A stretch of DNA of 64,000 bases from Apodospora peruviana (lineage: Eukaryota > Ascomycota > Sordariomycetes > Sordariales > Lasiosphaeriaceae), in contig JAUEDM010000004.1 in NCBI GenBank assembly GCA_033439685.1, positions 1,116,001-1,180,000 on the forward strand, in the 5' to 3' direction. This document shows positions 12,801 through 22,047 of this stretch, piece after piece; positions within the stretch are counted from its first letter, which is position 1; every line of letters starts with the position of its first letter. Below the pieces are notes generated by a model that saw nothing but the letters and a program-made list of their open reading frames with translations, was not told the origin of the DNA and did not search any database. A program made the position numbers and the translations under genes.

Positions 12801-13643
12801 ATGGATCTCACCGACCCAGCAACGGGGCAGCCCCTCCCGGCGGACGCCATCCAACGCATCCTGCACATCGCCCGCCAAGTGCACGTCTACAACATCCCAC
12901 CGCTGACCTCGACTAAGGGCTACACCGCCGCCATCTGGACCGAGGATCCCAAGCGCCACATCTTCACCTGCCGCGCGCGTGTCATAGAGACTGCCGTCTC
13001 GTCGTCCTCGGGCGGCCCCGACAAGATCAAGGTCGACATCGTGCTCGAGGACGCATCCGCCGGCCAGCTCTTTGCCGCCGCGCCCTATGTCTCCCCGGCC
13101 GTCGTCGAGCCCGCCCTCGACAGCAGCCGCTTTTTCGCCGTGCGCGTGCAGGATCCCGCCGGCCGCAAGGCCACCCTGGGTATCGGGTTTGAGGAGCGCA
13201 GCGAGGCGTTCGACTTTAGCATCGCGCTGCAGGAGGCGCAGAAGGCTCTGGGGCTAATATCGAGGTCGGCCGCCGCGGGCACTGCGCCATCAGCAGCAAG
13301 GAACAAGAAGCCGGGCGGAGAGAATAAGGAGGAGCTGAAGAGGGATTACAGCTTGAAAGAGGGCGAGACCATCACCGTCAACTTGAGCGGGACCAGTTTC
13401 GGACGCAACAGGGCGCAGCAGCAGCAGAAGCAAGACGAGCAACCGGCTGCTAGCTTGTCATCGTTTGCCCTACCGCCACCTCCGCCTCCTTCGGGTGGTT
13501 CGTCCAGCAACTGGTCCGTGTCCCCGTCGACGGGCAGTCCGTTCCTGCCGCCGCCTCCGAGCGCGAAGGAGATCAGGTCACGCAAGAGGCAGTCTGCGCA
13601 GGATCTGGGGTTCGATGATGGGCAGTTTGGCGAGTTTGCTTGA
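12801..13643 (+). CDS. NECAP-family adaptin-ear-binding coat-associated protein
   Basis: A single exon of 280 codons from MDLTDP. The N-terminal PH-like NECAP domain is clear: VHVYNIPPLTSTKGY, then a W/F-rich core and GQLFAAAPY, followed by the strand RFFAVRVQDPAGRKATLGIGF. Animal NECAPs bind the AP-2 ear and clathrin-coat partners during endocytosis, so a role at coated pits on the plasma membrane is likely. The C-terminal third is low-complexity: QQQQKQ, two polyproline stretches and an acidic end DDGQFGEFA, which may be a short adaptor-binding peptide. An in-frame ATG at 12726 would add 25 residues, but the family normally starts close to the MDLTDP position. Confidence 0.9.
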   Translation: MDLTDPATGQPLPADAIQRILHIARQVHVYNIPPLTSTKGYTAAIWTEDPKRHIFTCRARVIETAVSSSSGGPDKIKVDIVLEDASAGQLFAAAPYVSPAVVEPALDSSRFFAVRVQDPAGRKATLGIGFEERSEAFDFSIALQEAQKALGLISRSAAAGTAPSAARNKKPGGENKEELKRDYSLKEGETITVNLSGTSFGRNRAQQQQKQDEQPAASLSSFALPPPPPPSGGSSSNWSVSPSTGSPFLPPPPSAKEIRSRKRQSAQDLGFDDGQFGEFA

Positions 13644-14389
13644 AGGAAGAAGGGGTTTTATCGGAAGTTGATGATTGAGTACATACGGACTGTATGTACA
13701 TGGCTTGGGCGCGGTGATTTATCTACCCCTATTTATGCAGAGTTCCGAAAAAGGGGTTCAAAATAGTAAAATAAGAAAACACTAATATATTTAATGACTG
13801 ACCGACTTGTTTTAGATGTATATTACACGTTTCCGATCTACGATAGCATGACCACTTCGCATTTGTGCGCGTGTGTACGTGTCAAGTGTTGCTTGTTTAA
13901 ACGGTTGGAAAATATCAACTGAGTATGAAGAACATCCAAGGTCAAGTCAGAATAACAGGAGTTTAACGAAACATCCCACTGCTTGCGAATAGGAATCATT
14001 ACTGAGTGACCAGACGAAAAAAAACCCAAACAGTGCAGCAAACATCCACAACACCCTCTTTCTTCCTCCTATACGATTTAGAGTGTATATCCCGTCGTGT
14101 TTTATAGTTTATACCAGTAGTCATATACAGCCAACCCACCCTCCCCATAGCCTGCCCAGCAGCTTTGGACTCATAAGCCAAGGTCTCACCCATCCCCGAA
14201 CTCCATGATATCTTCCAAGTGACTCTGGGTACGGCGGGTCCTGATCCCCCATAATTACTCAGGCCACATAGTACGCCGGCCTGACACAACCTAAATCACT
14301 AAGGCTGGACAAGTCCGGACTTAATCGTCTGATTTCTCGTTGTCGTCGGCCGATTTTCCCGACTTGTGATTCGTCTCTTGTCTACAAGC
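13644..14389. other. Intergenic, convergent 3' flanks
   Basis: It lies between the NECAP stop and the kinase stop on the opposite strand. The composition is A/T-richer than the flanking genes, with no supported gene, and it probably holds both 3' UTRs. Confidence 0.5.
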
Positions 14390-15946
14390 TCAAATGTTAG
14401 CGAAACCATTCCCAAATTTCGGATTATATGTCACATACTCTATCCTTCCCACACCCTTCAGCCTGAGATAGACATCTGTTCCCCACCCATACAAACTCTG
14501 GACGGCAATACCGCCCCCAAAGTACTCGGCGTAAGCTCTACTCAACGGCAGTCCGTACCCGAGACCAGCAATAGAAGAGTTCCCGTTGCTGGCGCTCGAA
14601 ATGACGCTCAGGGCGTCGTCGCTCCCCGCCCCAGGGACATCGTCGGCATCACTAAACGTCGTAAACGAGTAGCCCCAGACGTGGGGCATGACTTCGGGCT
14701 CGATCCCCCCGCCGCGATCACGGATCCGGATAGTCACCCCGGGTGCGTTGTCGTTCAGCGGGGCGATGGCGTCGGCGTCGAACGCGCCCCTCGACTCGGC
14801 CGGGAGGCTCAGCCCCACACCCGGCTGCTGCGGTTTCACGTCGGGCGGCTCCGGGGCGATCGTGATAACCACGGGCTCACGGTTCATACCGTTCTCGACC
14901 GTAGCGCGGAAGGCGTTCTTGAGCAGTTCCGTGACGATGTACTCGAGGTGCATGGGCACAAACGCAAACGTGGTGTCAGGTTCGCCGTCGACGACCCACT
15001 GCGGCCGCACCCCGTAGTTGAGTTCGCATATGTCGGCCACGAACCCGCCGCAGCTGTCGATGGTGGACGCGGGCCGCAGGGCCGTGTCAATGACGCCAAT
15101 GTAGCTCGGGTGCTCGGGGCACGGCGTCGGGCTGGCACCCGGGTCGAAGTGCGGTGTGCTGCTGAAGTGCAGGGCGATGTGCTGCTCGGCGACGAGGCGG
15201 GTGCCGATGCGGGCGCGCAGGTGCTCGTCGAGGAAGCGCGTTACCTCGTGGGGTGAGATGTACTTGCGGCACTCGAGGAAACCGCGGGCCAGGATGGGGA
15301 TGGTGTCGGTGTGCGTTTGGACCAGCTCGGCGAGCACCTCGGTGAAGCGGATCTCGTCCTCGAGGTTGCTGATGGTGCGCCCCTGCCAAGGCAGGAGGGT
15401 GGAGAGCGAGTGCTGGTAGTTGTTGTAGATCTTGCGGATGTTGGGGTTCGAGACGACGATGTACGGCAGGTTGCGCAGCGCTTGGATCCGGTGGGCGAGG
15501 CGGATCGGGAGCAGCGAGAGGGTGAAGCGCGCCGAAGCCAGAAGAGCGTCGGCCGAGAGCGGAGGGCGCCCGTGTCTGAAGTAGTTAGAGTTTGGTCTAC
15601 GACGGAGAGCCGAGCGGGAGATGTTGAGTTATTACTTGACAAGATCTGCCAGACTCAGTGGGTGTAGCGGCTGCTTAGCAAGCCATGGGACCTGGTCCTC
15701 GGCCTCGGAGCGGTCGTCATGTCGCCGCTCGTGATGGCGCTCCCGGTCATGGTCATGGTGCTTTTTGTGGTCGCGATGGCCCTGCGACGGCGAGTGCGAC
15801 GATGACGAAGGCTTCGAGGCGTCTTTCAGGTTCTGGAGCGTCGAGTAGGCTCTCGAGGCTCTTGGCCAAGCAGTGACCGGAGCACTAGCAGAGATGGCGG
15901 CCTTGGGAGGCTTGGGTAACCTCAACGGCCTCAAAATGCATTTCAT
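14390..15946 (-). CDS. Mitochondrial branched-chain/pyruvate dehydrogenase kinase family protein
   Basis: Two exons (15946-15636, 15575-14390; 60-nt intron) give about 498 residues. The N terminus is a basic, Ser/Ala-rich mitochondrial presequence. A striking His/Asp/Arg-rich stretch follows (about residues 50-85), encoded near 15695-15800. The kinase part has a four-helix region and a GHKL ATPase domain with N box ELLKNAFRATVE, G1 box RDRGGGI and G2 box GLGYGLPLSRAYAEYFGG, then YGWGTDVYLRL. Such kinases phosphorylate and switch off mitochondrial 2-oxoacid dehydrogenase complexes. VVITIA, RIRDRGGGI, the FTTF segment and SRAYAEY resemble branched-chain dehydrogenase kinase somewhat more than PDK, but fungal members are hard to assign, so the substrate is left open. 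Confidence 0.9.
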
Positions 15947-16456
15947 GTCGGCATGCTGTGCGATGCGAATGGGAGATTTAGGTCATAGAAACAACCCGCT
16001 GAGACAAACGAATTTGAGTCGGAGTCCTGGAGGTTGACATCCATGTTCTGGGGTTGACACTGGGGATGGGGGTATGGGATGTGATCGACAGCAGGCGGTG
16101 ACCTAATCGCTACACGCCCCAGCATCCCGCTGCAGAGCACAAATCACTCTTAGATAAGGGCGAAAACAAGGAAATCTGACATCCAAAAGCGAGGTCACTT
16201 TCAGCTTCACAATGCCCGTTGGAACCTTTCGAGTCACTAGCATCTTACAACCGACTGAACGTCCACAAATTGGTATGACGACCTAAAAATTAGGCCGTGG
16301 AGATTGGCGTCTATCAGCTGCTAAATGTCTCGAAGCCGAACAGAGAGACCCCGCCATTATGATCGTTGCCCCGCATCCCCTTACGCCGCAGCGCTCGCTA
16401 GGCACCTATGCTTGCTTGAGCTCCCCTTATCATCACGTGTTGAAGACAATTAAAGT
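15947..16456. other. Intergenic between kinase and I9 inhibitor genes
   Basis: This is upstream of the kinase and downstream of the inhibitor gene (both minus strand). No coding signal was seen. Confidence 0.45.
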
Positions 16457-16864
16457 CTATTGAGTCTTGACTTCCTGGTCCTTCTCAACATCCTTGACAT
16501 GTTCGTGTTTCTCAAGCGTTGACACAGACCCCTCGGGGAAAGTCACTCTATTCTCTCGGTCAGCTCCGTACTCGGAGGGCTTTGGGCTTGCGTGGGCTGG
16601 GGAATAGGGGGGATGCCATACTGGAAGCCCTTGATGAGGGAATATTCATGGCCGATCTTGCCGCCCTGCTCGATCGCATGCTTCTTGGTACTGTTTTCTC
16701 GAATCAGCATACTAGAAGAGCCTTGGGAGTTTGGGTCGGTTCCTTACGCCTCGACTTGCTCAGGGGTAGCGTCCTCCTTGCAGGTAACCTATGACGCCCG
16801 TGTCAGTGCCGTCTGTTAATCAAGTAGACGACCGCGCCAATCCGCTTACAATGTAGGAAGGCAT
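16457..16864 (-). CDS. Peptidase inhibitor I9 (Pbi2-like proteinase B inhibitor)
   Basis: A 71-residue protein spread over four exons (16864-16850, 16788-16748, 16690-16622, 16547-16457), too fragmented for simple open-frame detection. It starts MPSYIVTCKEDATPEQVEA, continues with EQGGKIGHEYSLIKGF and ends VEKDQEVKTQ. This is the complete inhibitor I9 fold, the same as subtilisin propeptides and as yeast Pbi2, a cytosolic inhibitor of vacuolar proteinase B that also works in vacuole fusion. There is no protease attached and no signal peptide, so it is a free-standing intracellular inhibitor. All junctions are GT...AG and the summed length divides by three. The first coding exon is only five codons. 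Confidence 0.92.
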
Positions 16865-17623
16865 CTTTGCTGCTGGTTTGTTGAATGGATTGTGTGTTTC
16901 TTTTTTGTGAAATTCCTTTTCGGAGAAGGAGAGATGTGATGATGGTCGGGTTTGCAGTGCTCTTGGTGGAAACCGGGCCTTGAGCTCTTTTATAAAGCTT
17001 CCGATGATGGCTGAGCAACCATCAGAACGTGACGCGAAAGCCGGGCGGAAGGGATACGTCATGCCACCCACTTACACACACCAGAAGACTCTAAAACACC
17101 CGTTGGGACACGCAGTTGGGCAAAACTTTCTGAAATCCGTGTGTCGCTGTCGAGGTTTCCGTTTCTGATTCGCTCGCTTGGCCCCCACCCCAACCAGTCT
17201 CGTCCAATCAGGCCCCTGCTCCTTGGGCCGACTTTGTTCCTCCGCCAGAGTTTCCAATGTACCTGCTCCTCAACCTACAATGTCCACAGTTCTTGATAAA
17301 TACTCCATGCCCTCACCCTCGACCGTCCTTTTCAATTTCCTTTCGTTTCCTTCCGGTCCTGCTGCATCGTATTCCAGCCAAATGGCAAAACTGCCGCGCA
17401 GCAGCCTAGGCACGCGACGCGCCATCGCCGTCGTCATTTGGACCGACGCAGATTCCCCATGGTAAAGCGAGGGCTCCCTTTCTCCGGCCCATCCAATATG
17501 GACTGACTGAGGGATAGAGACGCCTCATTACTCCTCATTTCCTCTTCTTCCTCTTTTCTCTCAATCGACTCGGCACCACGCCCCTCTCAGGACATCTCGC
17601 TCGTCATTCTCTAACCTCTCCAA
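16865..17623. other. Intergenic, divergent promoters
   Basis: It separates the I9 inhibitor (minus) from a decayed plus-strand frame at 17624. A TTTTATAAAGC element near 16987-16997 could be the TATA box of the inhibitor gene. The last 110 bases (17515-17620) are a pyrimidine-rich leader of the type found in front of fungal start codons. Confidence 0.45.
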
Positions 17624-18362
17624 ATGCCTGAGGCCTATCTTGCGTGCCCACGAAGCACTGGAGCTCTCGAGAGCCCAGTCACCCCTAAGCCCGACTCCAC
17701 GCCGGTGTACAGCACGGCTAGATTCGAGGTCATCCCCATCATCGACCTGACTAAGGACGACGATGAACAGGCGCCTGAGAGCAGCCCGGCTGCACCCGAC
17801 GCCGAATCCACCGACCCGACGAAGGACGACGACGGACCAGCGGCCTGCCAAAGCACAAAAGCGGAAACCCGGGGGCCCACGGCTGGATTCTCAAAGCCAA
17901 AACGATGGGCCTGGATGTGGGCTTCTTCCCCGGAAGAAGCGGAAGATGGCCACCTACCCGGTCCTCGAGACAGCTGCCAAGGCCGCGGGAATACCTACTG
18001 CATCTCCTTTCCATGACTCTACACCTTTGGTCGATCCGCCTCCGCCCTCGCCACCCAAGGACGACTCCCCACTAGCTATTCATGCTGGGTACATTCTTCC
18101 ATTGCGATATGGCAAGAACAAGTACAAGTAGTGCCTTGGTTGGAAGCAGATGAACGGGCGCTGCGCCACTCCGACCAGGCCCAGGGAGTGGACGAAGGAA
18201 GAGATGACGGCTTATCTGGCTTGGAACAAGGCGGAGGACAAACGCGTCCAGGCTATTGTCGACAGGTTGGGAAACAGGATCCGCGGGAAAAAGGGTCGGG
18301 GCTACGTCTGGAAGATGGTGGAAGCAGACATGAAGGCTGACGGCGGCCACCAACCGTCCTGA
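17624..18362 (+). pseudogene. Decayed hypothetical gene with in-frame stop
   Basis: No family recognised. After a pyrimidine-rich leader an ATG at 17624 opens an acidic frame (IIDLTKDDDEQ, then a repeat TKDDDGPA). In the second half the protein-like signal moves to another frame (KAQKRKPGG, RKKRKM, proline-rich PPPPSPPKDD), implying a frameshift or an unnoticed intron between about 17760 and 17900. That frame meets a TAG at 18129-18131 and then continues with convincing protein character (PREWTKEEMTAYLAWN, then a basic Gly/Lys/Arg stretch) to a stop at 18360-18362. A 28-nt GT...AG across the stop is too short to be an intron. The TAG could come from CAG or TGG by one change. It is either a pseudogene or an assembly with two errors. 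Confidence 0.35.
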
Positions 18363-18760
18363 CTTACAAAACTGACGCGTGCGCCCGCGCCGCCTGGTCA
18401 TGCACATAGTCCTTCCCAGGTCATCTCGTGGACATCGCGGAGCCCGTCTCCGGGTCGCTGTGCGCGACATGACTCCGACCTGTGCGCCGCGCAGGCACAG
18501 GCCTCGGCGAGCATCGCTCGGTCTGTCTCGAGTCTACGGCGGACCAAGGTCGGCCTACTCCCATGCCGATGTTTGTTGCCACCTGCCCTCGTCGGGGATG
18601 CCACTCTTTACCACTTGCGTTAGCTCACGATTGATGCAATCGTAAGTCTCGTTGGCGTTGAGCCGCACCACAGGCCCCGGCTCGAAGGATTCAGAACATG
18701 CTCCAGGAAATAGCGAATAGGAGGAGTAGAGAAACGCTCTCTGTCATTCTCGCAAAGATG
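18363..18760. other. Intergenic within the decayed block
   Basis: GC-rich, with short antisense open frames of no recognisable family. It separates two converging reading frames. No gene supported. Confidence 0.4.
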
Positions 18761-20797
18761 CTAGCCATTGTTCACCTTGATGCGACGTAGCCCGGCCTGA
18801 TGCCAGGTTGATTGTGGCGAGGCGGGGATGCCATCGGTCGCGGCTGCTCTACTTGTGGCCAAGTGCAGGATGTCTCTCCCCGCGCGGTAGCAGATAGATA
18901 TTACCAAGAACTTCTTATAGCATATTCTCCCCCTCCAGATGAAGAAAGACAAATTACTGAATAGTCCACGTGTAGAACGTGCGCCCATTACTTTCGAACG
19001 ACCAACACTGCTCCTCCTTTCCTTCGTACACGATGCTAGAACCTGCCCACTTGTCCCGCGATGTTGTAATCTCTTCCACAGTGATGGGGTCCTTGAATCG
19101 GATCCTGTTCCCCCCCCCTTACCGTCATATTTGGCCTCAACGTACTCCCATTCTATACGTGGTTTCTGCCGTGGAGCCTTCGACCTAGCACTCTGTGAAT
19201 CCCTGCGACGCTTGTTGCTGGTCGACTGCGTGGCTATAGCGTCGTACTGCACCTCATCCTGCCCGCCGGTCTGGGTGTTGGCGGGAGCGTACTGTGCTGC
19301 GGAACCATCATCAACACACCACCCTGCAGTGCTCTCTGCATGCTCCGCGCCGTAGTCGACTCCATCCTCCCAGCTCGCTAACTCTTCACGGAGAACATAT
19401 GTTGCGTCTGTATCGCCCGGACCAGACGAGGACTTTGCATCCAGCGGCGGCACTCTGGCGTTGGCGGCCTGGATGAAGCCGTCTCGGTGTGTTTTCGCAA
19501 GGTCCCTCGCATTCCTGAAGGCGGTGGCTCCTCGTATAAAGGTACCGCGGTTACCTGTCATACCCCAGGTGTCGACTTGGGTCATATGATACTCGGGCCG
19601 GTCTCCGGGAGTGGTCGGCGTGGTGGGGTGGTGGGCGTACACCTGAAGTAGTCCGGACTGGTAGGTCGCGCTGTAGGTGTAGGCATTCCCGTCGAAGACC
19701 GGCTCGTCGTTGCCGTAGTTCTGCAGGCTGTGCATGCCGCGGGCCCCGATCGCTCCGTCGTAGCGAGCCTGCTGCGCGGCCACGGCTGGGGTGCCATACC
19801 GGCCCTTGACTTCTAGGAACAAGTTGGGCGCTATCGGTTTGCCCTCCATGGTCGACGGTCTTATGTGGCCGCTGAGCTCGTCGCGGACAGATCGGTCGAG
19901 TTCCTCGGGACGCGCGCCGTAATAGATGTCGGGGTAGGCCGGGGCGATGGTGCCGTCGGTGAGCGACTCGAGGTTTGTACACTTGGTCTTCCTCACGTAG
20001 ACATGATCCTGGCGCTGACCCGTGATGGTGGGAATCACATCATGCAAAACATCCTCCTCGTCCTTTGCTTGCGCATCGGCTGCCCGGTACGCTTTGAACG
20101 CGGCGACAGAAAATGCGGACGGCGACAGTGAGGGTCGCGGGACCTGCAAGGCCACCTGGATTTCATCCAGGTTGGCCGGCTCTCCCGACGTGTAGGTTGG
20201 ATGGATTGTATTATCAGCCAGGTGCTGTTCGAACCCTCGGTCGTAGGCTGATTTCGACGTCTTAGTCTTGGCCGTCTTCGAGCTCGTCTGGATGCTCGTT
20301 GGATCGGTGGACTTGGTTGCTCGACTTCGCGATGAGGAGCTCATAGCGTCGGCGGGTCGGTCTCCTGTGGTGGGATGCCCTCGGAGGTCACTCAAGTCTG
20401 GACCACCGTGCCTCGCAAACCGAGCGAGCTGTCTGGAGGTCGTAGGCGAGAGGTCTCGGGCGCACTCTGTCGGATGCAGAGGAAAGGAAGGCCGAATGCA
20501 GGTCCGCCTATCAAACTCTTTCAACACGTTGTGGACCAGAGGAATCTTGGACAGTCTGTCCCAGAACTCGGGCGGATAATGCCAAGAGTCGTGATGTCCG
20601 ACTGCCTGCTCGACCGTCTCCACTGGAGGGTTGTCCTGACAGTCTCCGTGCGAAGTCTCGCCGGCGCGTGGCCTCGTCGCCGGATGGTCGTCTCGCGAAG
20701 GCTCGTCGGCGTGTTGTCTCTTTCGACTCTTCGCTGGTGGATTGTCTTGCCCGGCCTCGTTTTCGCAGTGTCCTTCTAAGTTCTGCGGCCTCGCCAT
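18761..20797 (-). CDS. PD-(D/E)XK-like fungal protein of unknown function, frameshifted C terminus
   Basis: The open frame runs 678 codons from MARPQN. It resembles a family recurrent in Pezizomycotina with no assigned function. Visible parts, in order: a basic, disordered N terminus with an imperfect QDNPPA/QDNPPV repeat; YPPEFWDRLSKIPLVHNVLKEFDRR (70-100); RFARHGGPDLSDLRG (126-139); a Ser/Thr/Lys linker; a globular core (about 185-450). The core contains PDIYYGARPEELDR and LFLEVKG, an arrangement like PD-(D/E)XK nucleases (Asp290, Glu329, Lys331), followed by AAQQARYDGA, GARGMHSLQNYG and VDTWGMTGN. Near codon 560 the frame crosses nine cytosines (plus 19110-19118). Downstream the protein-like signal lies in another frame, ending at a TAA at 18954-18956; the last 113 codons of the open frame look like read-through. 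Nuclease activity is inference from motif spacing alone. Confidence 0.65.
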   Translation of the reverse strand: MARPQNLEGHCENEAGQDNPPAKSRKRQHADEPSRDDHPATRPRAGETSHGDCQDNPPVETVEQAVGHHDSWHYPPEFWDRLSKIPLVHNVLKEFDRRTCIRPSFPLHPTECARDLSPTTSRQLARFARHGGPDLSDLRGHPTTGDRPADAMSSSSRSRATKSTDPTSIQTSSKTAKTKTSKSAYDRGFEQHLADNTIHPTYTSGEPANLDEIQVALQVPRPSLSPSAFSVAAFKAYRAADAQAKDEEDVLHDVIPTITGQRQDHVYVRKTKCTNLESLTDGTIAPAYPDIYYGARPEELDRSVRDELSGHIRPSTMEGKPIAPNLFLEVKGRYGTPAVAAQQARYDGAIGARGMHSLQNYGNDEPVFDGNAYTYSATYQSGLLQVYAHHPTTPTTPGDRPEYHMTQVDTWGMTGNRGTFIRGATAFRNARDLAKTHRDGFIQAANARVPPLDAKSSSGPGDTDATYVLREELASWEDGVDYGAEHAESTAGWCVDDGSAAQYAPANTQTGGQDEVQYDAIATQSTSNKRRRDSQSARSKAPRQKPRIEWEYVEAKYDGKGGGTGSDSRTPSLWKRLQHRGTSGQVLASCTKERRSSVGRSKVMGARSTRGLFSNLSFFIWRGRICYKKFLVISICYRAGRDILHLATSRAAATDGIPASPQSTWHQAGLRRIKVNNG
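19110..19118. repeat. Nine-cytosine homopolymer at a frame break
   Basis: A run of nine C on the plus strand (G on the coding strand) inside the PD-(D/E)XK-like gene. Coding signal continues past it only in a different frame; ten or seven bases would keep one frame throughout. Confidence 0.8.
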
Positions 20798-21469
20798 GAG
20801 CGACCATCGCACAGAATAGGGTCAAGATGGAGGAGGAAATTCGAGGGATATCTGGGTTGAGTCGATGGCCGCGTTGAGCTGGCGTTGGATCCCGTTTCTT
20901 GTGGGTGTGGGTGGAGAGCAATGATTAGGCGCGGACGCGTTGTCGGAATGCCATGCCAGGTTGGGCCTCATTCGATGCGCTTGCTCCAGAAGCCGTCAGC
21001 CAACCCTTAGCCGCGCCCAACATGCAGTGAGGGAAAGATTGAGCGGGGTAAAACGTACTGCGGGCGGGCCTGTGAGTTCCGCTCTTTCGGCAACCGGATT
21101 ATGCCGGGCGGCAAGGCCATAATCTTTTATCGAACAGGTCAGGCGCTATGCCGCAGCCCATAAGTCAGACGATGGTGTGCTGGCCGGAAGCACACCGAAC
21201 CCACGCAGTGCGGGGAGTCTAGAGACAAGAGGTGCGGGGCAGGTACTATATACTTGTTGGGCTCGCCCATGCACGGAGCCCCATATACGTGCCCCGGGCT
21301 GACATGTGCCCACCTGGGGTCCAGTTTCTATCCCCTCTCACCTTCACTAACAGATGTTCCAATTTCGACACGTGGGCGCCGTCCGTTTTCTATTTCCTAT
21401 CTGTCCACAATGAATCCATCCCTTGCCGCCCAGAATAAGCACACTCGAGCTGCCATGGCCTCTTCAGTC
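20798..21469. other. Divergent upstream region inside the decayed block
   Basis: It lies upstream of the minus-strand PD-(D/E)XK-like gene and of the plus-strand relic at 21577. No coding signal of its own. Confidence 0.4.
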
Positions 21470-21476
21470 TATAAAT
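21470..21476 (+). promoter_or_regulatory. TATA box (TATAAAT) of relic gene
   Basis: TATAAAT lies about 100 bases before the ATG at 21577 and is followed by a pyrimidine-rich leader (21484-21575). This is an ordinary fungal core promoter layout in front of a reading frame that is itself broken. Confidence 0.45.
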
Positions 21477-21576
21477 GGCAGCGCCGCCTCTGCCCTCGAC
21501 GCTCTCTGCTCCCCCATTCACAGCCACTCGAGCCTGGTCGTCGTTGATCGTTGTCCGTTCATCTTCTCTTTACCAA

Positions 21577-22047
21577 ATGTCCACCAACACGATGATCGCG
21601 ACCGGATCTGTTGCAGCAGGTGGTCTACACAAAGGCAATGCCGCCTTTCTCCAAAGCTTTGCCGTCCAGGAGGCCCAGAGGCAAGCAACGAAGCAAAAGC
21701 CGACGCTCTCGATTGAATAGCACGCTGCGCACCGAGCGCAGCTGACTGACGTTCTCGTCAAATGCATGAATTTGGACAGCGTCAGGCCCCGGGAAAAGCT
21801 GAGTCGCGCAGAGACGAGCTATGCCTGGTTAAGAGCGAACGCGGTTGGATGGAAAGATGATGCGAGATTTTTTGTTTGTTGACGCCAAGCCGAGGCAACG
21901 CGTTACGCGACCCGCAGTCACGCGTTCGCGGTATTCATCTGGCCAGGTCAGGATACGTCAGCTTCGGATAGCTTCTGGTCGACGATGGCACTCGCAACAG
22001 CCCATAATCAGTCTTATGCCGCCGTTCGTAGGATACTTGCTGTGTGA
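21577..22047 (+). pseudogene. Decayed hypothetical gene, two in-frame stops
   Basis: From an ATG at 21577 one frame stays protein-like for 156 codons, interrupted by TAG at 21718-21720 and TGA at 21880-21882, to a final TGA at 22045-22047. Segments on either side of the stops read naturally (GNAAFLQSFAVQEAQRQATK; LTDVLVKCMNLDSVRPREKL; AVFIWPGQDTSASDSFWSTM). Both internal stops can be reached from sense codons (CAG, CGA) by a single C-to-T change, the direction produced by repeat-induced point mutation or cytosine deamination. The family is not recognised. Programmed read-through or a missed intron are less likely alternatives. Confidence 0.4.

Noticed and set aside
14366..15256. 296-codon plus-strand frame
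   Set aside because: Antisense to the mitochondrial kinase, whose ATPase boxes on the minus strand are unmistakable.
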